Assembly (NCBI GenBank): GCA_001179505.1
Contig: CDMY01000274.1
Span: 1-42,672 of the forward strand
Length of the DNA: 42,672 bases
Reading direction: 5' to 3'
Source of the DNA: Vitrella brassicaformis
Taxonomy: Eukaryota; Sar; Vitrellaceae
Numbering within the stretch: position 1 is the first letter of the stretch; every line of letters begins with the position of its first letter. The notes beneath the pieces are model-generated. The model made no database searches and was not told the origin of the DNA. It was given only the letters and a program-made list of their open reading frames with translations. The translations under genes were made by a program, and so were the position numbers. Positions 33,156 through 42,672 of this stretch are shown here, piece after piece.

Positions 33156-34040
33156 TCAGCGGCAGCACTGGATCATGCCTGCACACAACACAACACAACA
33201 CAACACAACACCACACCACCACACACAAGAGAGAGAGAGACAGAACAGATGACCACAGGCGAGACACGGCTGTCTGTGCGTGTTTCCGTGTGTGTGGGTA
33301 GGTTTGCTGACTGCCTTACCGGGTGCGGCCTGGATGGCTTCAGGGAACGGCATACCCCCGGCGGGCAGGTGGATGTGCCGGCCATGTGGCTGGATGGGCG
33401 GCTGGACGGGCGGCGACGGCTCGAGGACAGGAACAGAATGCTGGACGGGCGGCGACGGCTCGAGGACAGGAACAGAATGCGTCATCTGCATGAGACACGC
33501 ACGCACACACGAGAGACATGACGCGGCCCCATCCACGCGACGCGCATGTGTGTCTGTCGGTGCTTACGGTCATGACGGGAGGAGGAGGTGTCATCGCAGG
33601 CCCCTTGTAGCCGCACTGCTCAGGCGTCAGCTTGTGCGCGCGCATCTGGCACGTTAACACACACACAGAAACATACACAGAGCCGTGTATCGCCGTGTAT
33701 GTATCTTCGTCCGTCCGTGTGTGTGTGTGTGTGTCTCATGGATAGACTACGATTTCGAGCTGCTCCTGTGTGGGGATCCATCCGGCGGGTGGTCCGTCCA
33801 GTATGGTCTCGATGAGCTCCCCGACCTTCTCAGGCGGGCCGCACCACGTCTGCCCGTCGCGCATCATGTGAGGGGGCGGCAGCACACCCGGATAGATGAT
33901 CGCCCCCTCGGGGTATTGCGGGCCAGTCGTCTCAACACGAGCCTCAATGGTCGTCGGAGCTGAACCACACACATACAGACGCGGACGGACAGACAGGTGG
34001 CCGTGTGGGCGCGGTCTCTGAGTGTGTCTGGTCAGGCTCG

Positions 34041-34071
<31 letters not shown>

Positions 34072-35139
34072 CTGAGGCCGACCCTCTCCAGGCGGCAGTG
34101 GGATGGGTTCGCTCAGCATCTTGAACTGGTTGAGGTCCACACCACGGGCGGCGAACAGCTCCACCAGCTGAGCGTGCGTGATGGGGAATCCTGCAGCAGA
34201 CACACAAATTGTGTGTGCGTGTGTGTGTGTCTGTTGTGCCGACCTACCTGGAGGGATGTCGATCGTGACGTTGCATTTGATGACCGGGACGACGACGAAG
34301 TTGGTGGGGCCCGGGGGCAGCATCTTGGTCGTGCGGTGGGGGAGCGTCTGCACACGCGCCACACGCCACACCCGACACATTCACATGAGACATTGAGACA
34401 GGGAGGGAGGGAGCGTTAGCTCCGCACATGTGTGTGTCTGTGTGTGTGTCTTTGCTGACAGACTGACCACGGGGTATTTGTTGTACTTATATTCGTAGAC
34501 GGGCACCTCATAGGGCCTCTCAATGTCCTTGTACCTGCACACACACATTGCACACCCATGACACCAGCACCGACAATCCTTCTCTCTGTGCATGTGTGTG
34601 TGAGGGTGTGTGCATCGAGCATTATTGCCTCACGTGATATAAGGCACCTCACGGTCGATCACCTCCTCGCTGCCCACGGCCAATACACGCACACACACAC
34701 ACACACACACGCACGCAGACAGACGAAGAGGGAGAGAGAACATTGCAGGGCCCGTGGGTGTGTGCGTGCATTTGTGTGTGTGATTGTTGACGTCCCCACC
34801 GCTCCACCACCACCTCCTTCCACACAGGAACCACAGGGCCGGGCACAGGCACATCGCGGAACTGCACGAGGGAGGGAGGGACACACAGAGAGAAACATGA
34901 CCATGGAAGGATGGATGGATCGACGGATGGATGGACGGATGGTGGACGAAGTGGCTGGCTGACCTGCTCCTGGACGATGTATTTGGGGACCTCCTTGACG
35001 ACTTGGACGGGCACGTCGACGTACTGGGGCACGGGCATCTTCTCCACGCGCTCGATGGTCTTAACCTCCACCTTGGGCACGTACTTGATCACCGGCACTC
35101 TGACCTGAGATGGAAACATATGGACGATGGACAAATCTG

Positions 35140-35174
<35 letters not shown>

Positions 35175-36334
35175 TGTGTGTGCATGTGTTGGTTACGTCA
35201 ACAGGCACTGCTCTGGGCACCTCTTTCACCACCTCCACCACATGAGGCACCTGCATGTGGACACGCATAAGGAGACGCATGTGTGTGTGGTGGGTGGGAG
35301 GAGGGCATGTTGACGTGTGTGGCGTGTTGGTGTACCTCGACGACTTTGTCCTTGTACTCGACGACGGGGACCTCCTGGACGCGCTCGACCGTCTTGACCA
35401 CCGTCTTGGGTACCACACGCTCCTGCACCAACAGCAGACACGCACAGAGAGAGAGAGAGAGAGGGAGGAAAGGCAGGAGAGACACGGATTAATGGGATTT
35501 GTCCGTCCCTGTCTCTTTCTCTGTGTGTGTGAGGCTGTGAGGCTTACGATGGTCTTGACTTCGACTTTGGGGACATACTTGTTCACCACCTGCACCTGTG
35601 GCACCTGCACCATACGAAGACACACACGAAGTCTGTCTCGATGTCGATGTGGGTATGTGATGTGTCTTTTCTGTTCTGGTTGGCCTGCCTACCTCGACGA
35701 CTCTGTCGACGTGCTGCACGACTGGCACCTCCACCTTGCGCTCGATCCACGAGTGGCTGAGCTCCGGGACGTACTTGACCACCTCATGCACCTCCTGCTT
35801 GGGGACGATCTTCTGCGTGTAAACAGGCACCTGACGCTCGGCCACAACGTCCTCGTAGTGCACGTCGCTGTAGACGGGCACCTCCACCTCAACCTGACGG
35901 ATGGATGGATGGACAACACACACAATGAAGGACACACAGCAGGCGCAGTCGATGCCCTCCCTCCTTGCTGCCCGGTCGGCCCCCGTTGGCATTCACTCAC
36001 TCACTCGTCGAGTCCCTGTCTGCACTTGGCCGGCGGGTGCGGTGGTGCGGCCGAGGCGGACCAGCTGAGAGTACGTCAGGTCGCCCTCACCACCTGCATG
36101 CGATAAACACAAGACATGACGACATAACACACATCCCCGCAGCCCCATTTCCCCCACCACCAGCCTTTCCCCCTGTGTGCGCCCCTTCCCCCGTTCCCCT
36201 CGCTCTCACTCACCTTGCTGCCCCTGCTGCCCCTGTCCAAGGGCGTCACGGACGCTTACGGGCTGTCCGGCTGAGGGGCTGGCCTGCGCGAAGGCCGCCG
36301 CCAGAGGGGAGCCGGAGGGGGCCGGGCTACTCAT
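33156..36334 (-). CDS. Alveolin (IMC1/articulin-type membrane-skeleton protein)
   Basis: Sixteen exons close in phase to 532 residues: 36334-36214, 36093-36005, 35893-35693, 35604-35548, 35422-35336, 35250-35197, 35104-34964, 34861-34800, 34669-34634, 34534-34468, 34347-34248, 34190-34083, 33959-33751, 33645-33568, 33485-33320 and 33178-33156. The middle is the Val/Pro/Lys/Glu-rich alveolin repeat, for example KYVPKVEVKTIERVEK, VPQYVDVPVQVVKEVP and VPVVEYKDKVVEV. It forms the filament network under the alveolar sacs. The C-terminal part contains a non-repeat stretch (FPITHAQLVELFAARGVDL) and a Pro-rich region with a 13-residue duplication. The protein ends in MIQCCR; terminal Cys in alveolins are known or suspected palmitoylation sites. 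Intron positions fall between repeat units, so exons are often one or two repeats long. The start codon has an 81-bp spacer to the divergent Sfi1-like gene. Confidence 0.95.
33401..33478 (-). repeat. 39-bp perfect tandem duplication in alveolin coding exon
   Basis: Two identical 39-bp units (33401-33439 and 33440-33478) encode the 13-residue unit HSVPVLEPSPPVQ twice. The identity implies a recent event, and 39 is a multiple of three, so the frame is kept. Confidence 0.95.
34040..34071 (+). repeat. Compound (TC)n(TG)n microsatellite in alveolin intron
   Basis: A TC run directly followed by a TG run. On the sense strand of this gene it reads (CA)n(GA)n. The copy at 35141-35182 has the same form in another intron of the gene. 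Confidence 0.9.
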
Positions 36335-36415
36335 GATGAAATCGATGGGGTGGGGCGGAGATGTAATACGTTGACAGACGAAGAGGAGTAACACACGCGC
36401 AAAGGGGAGGGGCTG
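36335..36415. promoter_or_regulatory. 81-bp bidirectional promoter, alveolin (-) and Sfi1-like gene (+)
   Basis: The two start codons are only 81 bp apart, so 5'UTRs and core promoters must overlap. The interval includes a G-rich GGGGTGGGGCGG stretch and a GGGGAGGGG stretch. No TATA box is evident. Confidence 0.7.
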
Positions 36416-39400
36416 ATGGGGGAACAGAGGTCTCGAAACGCCTCAACTTTGAGCTCGCAAGATCGCTCTCCGCGAGAAGGTGCGGATATGGGCACGTCGG
36501 GAAGAGGCGCAGACAGCGGCGGTGAATGGGTAGCGGCGTCGGAGCTAGATCGTGTGCTGGCAGACTACGAGACCCTCCGGGCGCAGACCTCCCAGCACGT
36601 TGAGGACCTCAGGAGGCGCCAGAACGCCCTCCTGGAGGCCGCATGGGCCGACTGCGAACAGCTCAAGCAAACTCTGCAAGGTGCACTCATCAACCGACCA
36701 AACCCGCACAGGCGATGAATGTCATCTATGCGTCTGTGTGTTTGTGTGCATGTGTCGTGGCAGATGAGCGCATTGCCGCGGAGAGCAAGGCGGCCCTCAT
36801 CGAGTCGCTGCGCCACGAGATCATGCGGCTGCGGACGACCACCCGAGATCTGCATATGGAGGGCAGTGGCAGCCCTTCACCACGACCATCACGCCCAGCA
36901 GCTGCACGAGCGCGAAGCCTCTCGCCGTCAGAGAGGCGGCGCGGCGTTGGGGTGGTGGGTGAGGAGAGGGACTATGAGCAGATGAAGGAGGACCTGTCGG
37001 CCATGATCCGGCTGAATGGCGAGTGGATGGGGAAGCTGCTGCGGCTGGGCGCCGTGGTGCAGTGCTACCAGCAGTGGACGCAGGACATCAGGTGAATGAA
37101 AACTCGCGGGATGGATGGATGGATTCATGGATGGATGGATGGATGGATGGATCTGTGAATTAATGTGTGTGCGTTGGTTTGTTGGTTTGGTTCTCGACCA
37201 GGCAGCAGGTGTGGTCTCTCCACTGCCTCCTCACCCAGCAGGCGTCCATCTTCACCCACCCAGATGATGGCGAAGACGACGACGATGAAGGACCAGACCT
37301 TAGCGGCTCCCCCCCGCGCCCTTCCTCGCCATGTCGGTCGGCCCCCCTCCCCTCCTCACCTGTGTCCATCTTGCCGCTCGCCGAGCCATCACGCTCACTC
37401 TCCCCCTCTATGGAGAGGCCCCGAGCAGCACAACGGCAAGGCGAGACGGAGAGGGAGAGGGAGAGGGAGAGGCGGGCATTCAATCCGCTGGAGGACCTCG
37501 AGCATCAGCCAGGTGGGTGGCGCGTCAAGGCGGATACGGTGTGATGACGTCACGTGTGGATGTGTGTGTGTGTGTGTGTGTGTAGATCCGACACCTGATG
37601 TTGCGAGGGGTGTGGCGGAGATCTTACACACCATTAGGGCATGCAGAGACGGTGGGGACTGCAGTGGGGAGGGGCAGTGGGGAGGATGCGCTCAACTTGA
37701 TGCACGCAGCGCTGGTTTGATTTGGTGTGTGGTGCTGTGCTGTGTCTTGTGTGTTGTGTGTCAGGTCTTCAGCGATTGGGTGAGAGGTACCAGGCGGCAT
37801 ATCTAGAGGCCACAGACAACTCACAAGTAAAGGCACACACACTACAAACCAACACCCAACACCTCATTGTGTGCCTGCCCTGCACAGGCCCATTCCAGAG
37901 CGTCAAACGCGCTCATGATGCACCACTGCCTCTCGCGCATCGTCGACAGACACACGGCCACCCATCGAAGAGATGCACTCGGGCGGCTGCTCGCCTGTCG
38001 CGACGCACACCGCACTCAGCAGAGGCGGCAGGCGCGCGACCACCGCAACACGGCCGCTGCCCTGCGGATGGCGCAGCGGGGCGTCATGAGGCGAGCCTGG
38101 CGCACCTGGATGGCCGCAAGGGCGACACACGGACGGCAGAGGGACGCTATGAGACGAATGGGTGAGCAGCCGACCACACGACGACGACACCGATCCACAC
38201 GCGCACAGGCACTGTGTGTTGTGTGTGTGCAGGTACATGGCTGTTGCATCGTCGCGTCACTCATGCCTTCTGCGTGTGGCGTTTGGCGGTGCTGCGGGTG
38301 GCACAGGGAGAGGGCGTCCAGGAGAGGGCCGCTGTGCGACGGACCGAGGGGATGCGGCTCGTCAGACACCTAGTGCGCAACAGAGAGGAGAGGACACTGC
38401 GGCTGGTGAGGGGACACAATGTCAGTCAGTCACAACTTGGCTAGGTAGGTACCAATTTATATGTTCATCGATCAGGCGTTCGAGCATTGGTTCCGCTGCA
38501 CCCTCCTGCAGAAGTTCGACAGGTAAGTCAAAAAAGTCAGCCACACACATACACAACACAACACAACACAAGGCATCACCTTCGCTCCACTCTCTCATCT
38601 CATTCCCCGTTCTGTGTCGTGTCAGGCTGTTCACGTCCTTCAGCGCCATCCGCCTCATCCACGCCATCACAAACGCCACCAAACGCGCCGCCGCACGCTC
38701 AGGCACCGCAGCCATCGACGCCATGCGCAGGAGGGCCGCAATGCACCGAGCAGCAGCCGCGACAGCTGAGGGGCAGATGGCCCGGGAGCAGCAGGCGGGC
38801 AGGGCGCATCTGCGGGCGGTGAAGGGCCGGGTGTTCCGGGCCTGGAGGCAAGTGTTTGTCGCGATAAGGAGGAGGCAGCGGGAGCAGTTGATGAGGATCG
38901 GTCGGTGAGAGAAGAAGTCAATCCGTTGACGCATTCATTTGGGGGCGTCGTGTGGTGTGTTGTGTGCGCAGGTGGTTTGTTGTGCCGGGCGGTTCTGCGC
39001 GGTGCCATTCATCGAATGGCTTCTGGTGCCCATAGAGTGGAGAGCGCGGAGTCCGCAGACCGCCTGCGGGCGGCGCGGCAGCGTGACGGTGCCCGGCTGC
39101 TGTTTGGGAGCATCCAGCGCATCCACCATGACACCGTCAGACAGGTGAGGTGACGCCAAAAGACATCTGTCTGTTCTCTTGTGTGTTGTGTGTGCTGTGT
39201 TGTCTGTCTGCTCATGATATGGTGCCTGACCTCTCCTGTCTGTGTCTTTATCGCAGATCCTTCAGCTCAGCAGACGTCAGCTACTCCGAGAGAAGAGAGC
39301 CAAAAGGTTCCCACACACATACACACATACACGATTCGCACCATCCCTCTCTCCCTCTCCCTCTGCCCCTGTCTCTTTGTCCCTCAGTCTCTCCGCCCTC

Positions 39401-40319
39401 CTTCACGCGGCCTACCTCTCCCGCACCCGCGCAGCCCTCCAAGCGCTCCACCTGCACATGTCGCGGCGCAGGAATGCATCCCTAGTCTCGATGGACCGCC
39501 GGATGAGCCTCACAGAGGGGCAGCGAGCGGCCAGGGCGTGGCGAGTGGCGGCGCTGAGGCGGGCCTTCGGTGGCTGGGTGGAGGCGGTGCACAGGGGCAG
39601 ACGGCAGAGAGACAAAATCCGCAAAATCGGTGGGAAAAAAACAGAGAGAGAGAGAGAGGTGGCGCGAGAGTGTGTGTTTGTGTGTGTGTGTGTGGTGCAG
39701 TTGGTGTGTTGTATCGGCGTGTTGTGCGTGACGGGTTCCGGCGATGGGTGGCGGCTGCTCGGTGCGTGGGGGCGCAGCGGGCTGGGCTGACGCGGCTGTG
39801 CCGGCAGACGCTCATACGGATGCACCAGTCGAGGATGGAACAGGTTATAGCAAATGGTGTCACAGACGTGCTCGAATGAATGCATATGTCTCTTCCTCCT
39901 ACGCAGGCCTTCACCGCCCTCAGGACACACGCGCAACGAGCCCATCTCAGCAACAGGTACCTACACTCATCCATCCATCCATCCATCCATTGTTTGGCCT
40001 CCCCCCTTCTGTCCATCCCGTCAGGCTCATCCGCATGGCCCGCACCACGTCAGCGTGTCGCCAGCTCGCCCACACCCTCACAGCCATCTCGCGGCACCGG
40101 CTGGTGGCCCCCGCATGGGCACACATCAAGACACACGTCATGGCGCACAGACGGGCGCACCGGGCGGCGGGGAAGCACCGTGTTCGTGTGGCGAAGCGGG
40201 CCGTGTGGTCGGCATGGCTGAGATACCTCTCCCTCACACACGCGCAGAAAGCCCAGCTGACACGATTGCGTACGCAGATATGGAGAGTGACACGCTTAGG
40301 TGTTTATGCGTCTCTGTTC

Positions 40320-40354
<35 letters not shown>

Positions 40355-41633
40355 TGTGTGTGCAGACAATGTCTGTGTGCGTCGGCTGCTGCGAGTGGGG
40401 ATGGGAGGCATGACGACGGCAGCACGTGCGCGTGAGGCGCAGGTGCTGCATGAGCACGTGGCCGTTGGGAGGAGGGCGCGTGGCGGGGAGAGGCTGGCCA
40501 ATTTGCTGCGGCAGCGCTACAGGACACGACTGCTGCAGGTGGGTGACCGAGGGCTCCAGACGGACCTGGACAGAATGGCTCGTTCGCTTGTTCCCTTTCT
40601 GTCCGCAGGCCATCTCTCAGTGGCAAGAAGCGTCCAGGTACCCATCCACACGCACACAAACCGCACACAGCCGTCCATCCACTTGTGTGTATGATACCAG
40701 GACTGCCCTCCACGCCCACACCGCCCGACTCGTCGACAGGGTGGCCCGCATGGGCGTCAACGTGAGCGGCCGGGTGGCCATGGACCGACAAAGGGCGCTC
40801 GCCCGCGAGACCTTCATCGCATGGCGGGACCACACTCGGCTCACTCGGCAGAGGAGACAGGCCCTCGAACGGCTGGGTGAGCCGACCATGCCAGCCTCGA
40901 CCTCTCCGTCTGACTGACTGGATGCACCCGTGAGTGGATGTGTTGTGTTGTGTTGTGTGCAGGTCGTGTGTGTCGCCGCGTGTTGCACCGGGCCTGGTGG
41001 GGCTTCCGTGCCAATGGGTACGGGTGTCTGGCGGGCCGGCTGACCTCTCGTGTCGCGGCCGTCCTGCACGAGGCGCAGGCCAAGGACACAATGGTGCGGC
41101 GGGGGATGGCTGTGAGGGCACTGTCGCAGGCAATCATGAGATGCAGACGGAATATCACACGAGCGGTGCGTGGGGTCGATATGCACACACTGCACTGCAC
41201 ACCGTACCCAGACAGGTGAGCGTGGGCAAGTGGTTGGTTGTGTGTGTGCGTGTGCCTCTCCTCAGAGTTTTGACGTCTGGTACACGCAGCGCCTCCGCAT
41301 CAGCATGCTCACGTAAGCCTAACTGCGGGCAGGACGGTCGAGAAATTGCCGTGTGGTGTGCCTGATTTGTCAAACAGGCAAGGCGAGTTGCTGGTGCGCC
41401 TGGGTGCGGACATGCAGACGTGGCAGCAGCGGGCCTCCGACGCAGAGAGGGCGCTGCAGGAGAGCCTCCCCATCGCACAGGCCATCCACTCTCTCGCACA
41501 GCCCACATTGCCGGCGGCAGATGATGATACTGATGGTGGTGGTGGACACATAGTAGCACTGCGTGAGGGGCGGCCTCCCTCGCCCCCTCCCCCGGCAGGC
41601 CGCCCAGGCGGCCGTGTAGAATACGTGCACTGA
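36416..41633 (+). CDS. Sfi1-like Trp-repeat (putative centrin-binding) protein
   Basis: Twenty-one exons close in phase to 1,226 residues: 36416-36680, 36764-37091, 37202-37512, 37586-37714, 37765-37826, 37888-38161, 38233-38405, 38476-38522, 38626-38900, 38972-39144, 39257-39306, 39388-39629, 39701-39843, 39907-39956, 40025-40299, 40366-40538, 40609-40637, 40701-40876, 40963-41165, 41266-41312 and 41378-41633. The N-terminal 300 residues are coiled-coil-like (LADYETLRAQTSQHVEDLRR) with Ser/Pro-rich linkers. The rest is Arg/Ala-rich helix with at least nine aromatic-x-x-Trp motifs: AWRTW, FCVW, FEHW, FRAW, FGGW, FRRW, WSAW, FIAW, FDVW. This is the Sfi1 pattern, in which each motif binds a centrin at centrosomes or basal bodies. 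A generic long-helix protein is the alternative. Divergent from the alveolin gene. Confidence 0.85.
37888..41312 (+). repeat. Five repeats of a three-exon cassette
   Basis: Exon lengths run 274/173/47, 275/173/50, 242/143/50, 275/173/29 and 176/203/47. The introns keep the same phases: phase 1 after the long exon (usually after a Gly), phase 0 after the middle exon (often after Gln) and phase 2 after the short exon (usually within an Arg codon). The short exon encodes an A-F-x-x-W type start (AFEHWFRCTLLQ, AISQWQEASR, SFDVWYTQR). Cassette duplication explains this better than independent intron gain. Confidence 0.9.
40321..40362 (+). repeat. Compound (TC)n(TG)n microsatellite at a 3' splice site
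   Basis: It runs directly into the TGCAG acceptor of the 40366 exon, so the TC run can serve as the polypyrimidine tract. Confidence 0.9.
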
Positions 41634-41914
41634 GAGAGAGAGAGAGATTCTGTGTTGGGTGTGTCGATACGTGAGTGAGTGCGAGACAGCAAGACGCAAC
41701 CAACGCGCTGTTTTGGATAAAACTGCATGAGACGCAAGGAACTGCATGTACAGTGGATGCATCTCACGCAGGTCAGCTAACCCAGCTTGAAGCTCTTTTT
41801 TGAGGAAAGCAGCCGTGTTTTGGTGACGTCAAGGCTGCCTTTGTCGATAGAGGCTCATTTGATCCACCCGCCGTCACTCACCAGTCCGGCACTTCTTTCA
41901 TCTGGTGCGTGACG

Positions 41915-42672
41915 ATGGAAGGCGATGGCAAGCAGACGGCTCTTGTGATGCGCGAATCGGTCGGCCGCACTCACTGCATCGCTCTGTGCTGTCATCTGGC
42001 GCACATGCCCGTCTGTCTGTCTGTGATTGTTTGCTTCACTCACTCAGACGTTTGGCGTCGGCCTCGATGAGCTTCAGCGACGCATCGATGACATCCACAC
42101 ACACATCACACAGGTCACACACACACACAGACAGAGGAGGAGAGAGAGAGATGTTGCAGCCCGCTGTGTTGGTGTGGGTCATGTGTGCACATGTCAGATA
42201 TCACGTGAGGCCTCAGAGGTGCAGGAGCTCTTCAACACGACAATCGCAGCACAGGTCAACCACACGCCAGCACACGACAGCACAGCGCAACCCATCAAGC
42301 TGACGTCACTCTGTGCCTCATGATTGTGTGTCTGTGCGATTGGTTCAGACGCCTCTGGTCAGTCAGGATTGGCCTGGCGTGTTTGCGGCTCTCTCGTCGG
42401 CTGCCGAAGGTCTGCGTGTGATTCGAGAGGGCGTCAAGGGCACCTGTCGGCCCGTCGGCTGGGCAGCGCCGAAGAAATCGGCCAACATCGCCTCAGCTGA
42501 CGGACTACTGCCGCCCGATGTGGTGTGGCGTCGCGACATCTACCCGATGCTGTCAGTGTGTGAGGCTGTCTGCTCGGCCCGCCCCACCAGCAAGACATAC
42601 GGCACTCAGGTCGTCGACGAGACCTTCATGCTCGCGCGCATTGACAAAGACCTCGCCCGCCACTCGCTCACG
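41915..42672 (+). CDS. Unknown protein, paralog of the gene at 22478-24291; 3' truncated
   Basis: Exons 41915-41959, 42048-42113, 42219-42254 and 42349 to beyond the window join in phase 0 throughout. The start is the first ATG that splices in frame (MEGDGKQTALVMRES) and is moderately certain. The acceptor at 42219 follows CAGAG rather than the usual CAG, since only this keeps the frame. The protein has the same order of blocks as the 22478-24291 gene: LDELQRRIDDIHTHITQ (versus RLAAIHSLLQQ), a SQDWPGVFAALSSAAEGL helix (versus AHEWSSVKSSVSTLSAAIQ), LLPPDVVWRRDIYP (versus RLPPDVFCDGVVGYLP) and TYGTQVVDETFMLARI (versus HYGTQLINEAFMLKRI). It lacks the His/Gln-rich N-terminal tract. Function unknown. 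Confidence 0.85.

Noticed and set aside
33180-33215. Tandem ACAAC repeats as a CRISPR-like or telomere-like array
   Set aside because: It is a simple pentanucleotide microsatellite in the last alveolin intron; similar runs at 19850 and 38555 are also intronic, with no spacers.

Overview
The window is nuclear DNA of a protist, most likely an alveolate. The genes are rich in short introns (about 50-120 bp, GT..AG), the DNA is GC-rich, and the introns are full of (TG)n and (TC)n microsatellites. The decisive marker is an alveolin (IMC1/articulin-type) gene at 33.2-36.3 kb, a family diagnostic of alveolates. A chromerid such as Vitrella is my best guess, but that is inference. There are no rRNA or tRNA genes, no CRISPR arrays and no prokaryotic features that I can support.

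Layout. (1) 1-4761 (+): 3' part of a Cys-rich (ephrin-receptor-like/GCC2-GCC3) multi-pass membrane protein. (2) 4762-8014: gene-poor, built of mosaic repeats. (3) 8015-20591 (-): a huge locus whose two ends are the two halves of one FAD-dependent amine oxidase (LSD1/polyamine oxidase fold). The halves are separated by about 2,600 codons of a repeated, unrecognised alpha-beta-beta-beta-alpha module plus one Myb/SANT-like domain. A 300-N gap lies inside. (4) 20794-21947 (+): mitochondrial enoyl-CoA hydratase (AUH-like), head-to-head with (3). (5) 22478-24291 (-): unknown protein. (6) 25258-32263 (+): secreted parallel beta-helix protein with five copies of a lectin-like module. (7) 33156-36334 (-): alveolin. 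(8) 36416-41633 (+): Sfi1-like Trp-repeat protein, head-to-head with the alveolin across 81 bp. (9) 41915-end (+): 5' part of a paralog of gene (5).

Gene models were built by hand from splice consensus and reading-phase closure. The alveolin (16 exons, 532 aa), the Sfi1-like gene (21 exons, 1,226 aa), the unknown gene (4 exons, 522 aa) and the AUH-like gene (2 exons, 343 aa) close perfectly in phase. The amine oxidase closes in phase on each side of its gap but not across a literal 300 bp gap.

The two strongest candidates for something undescribed are the amine oxidase with a giant module array at the position where LSD1 carries its Tower, and the Sfi1-like gene that grew by repeating a three-exon cassette with conserved exon lengths and phases. 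The shared 81-bp promoter region of the alveolin and Sfi1-like genes suggests joint control of cortical and centrin-type cytoskeleton genes.
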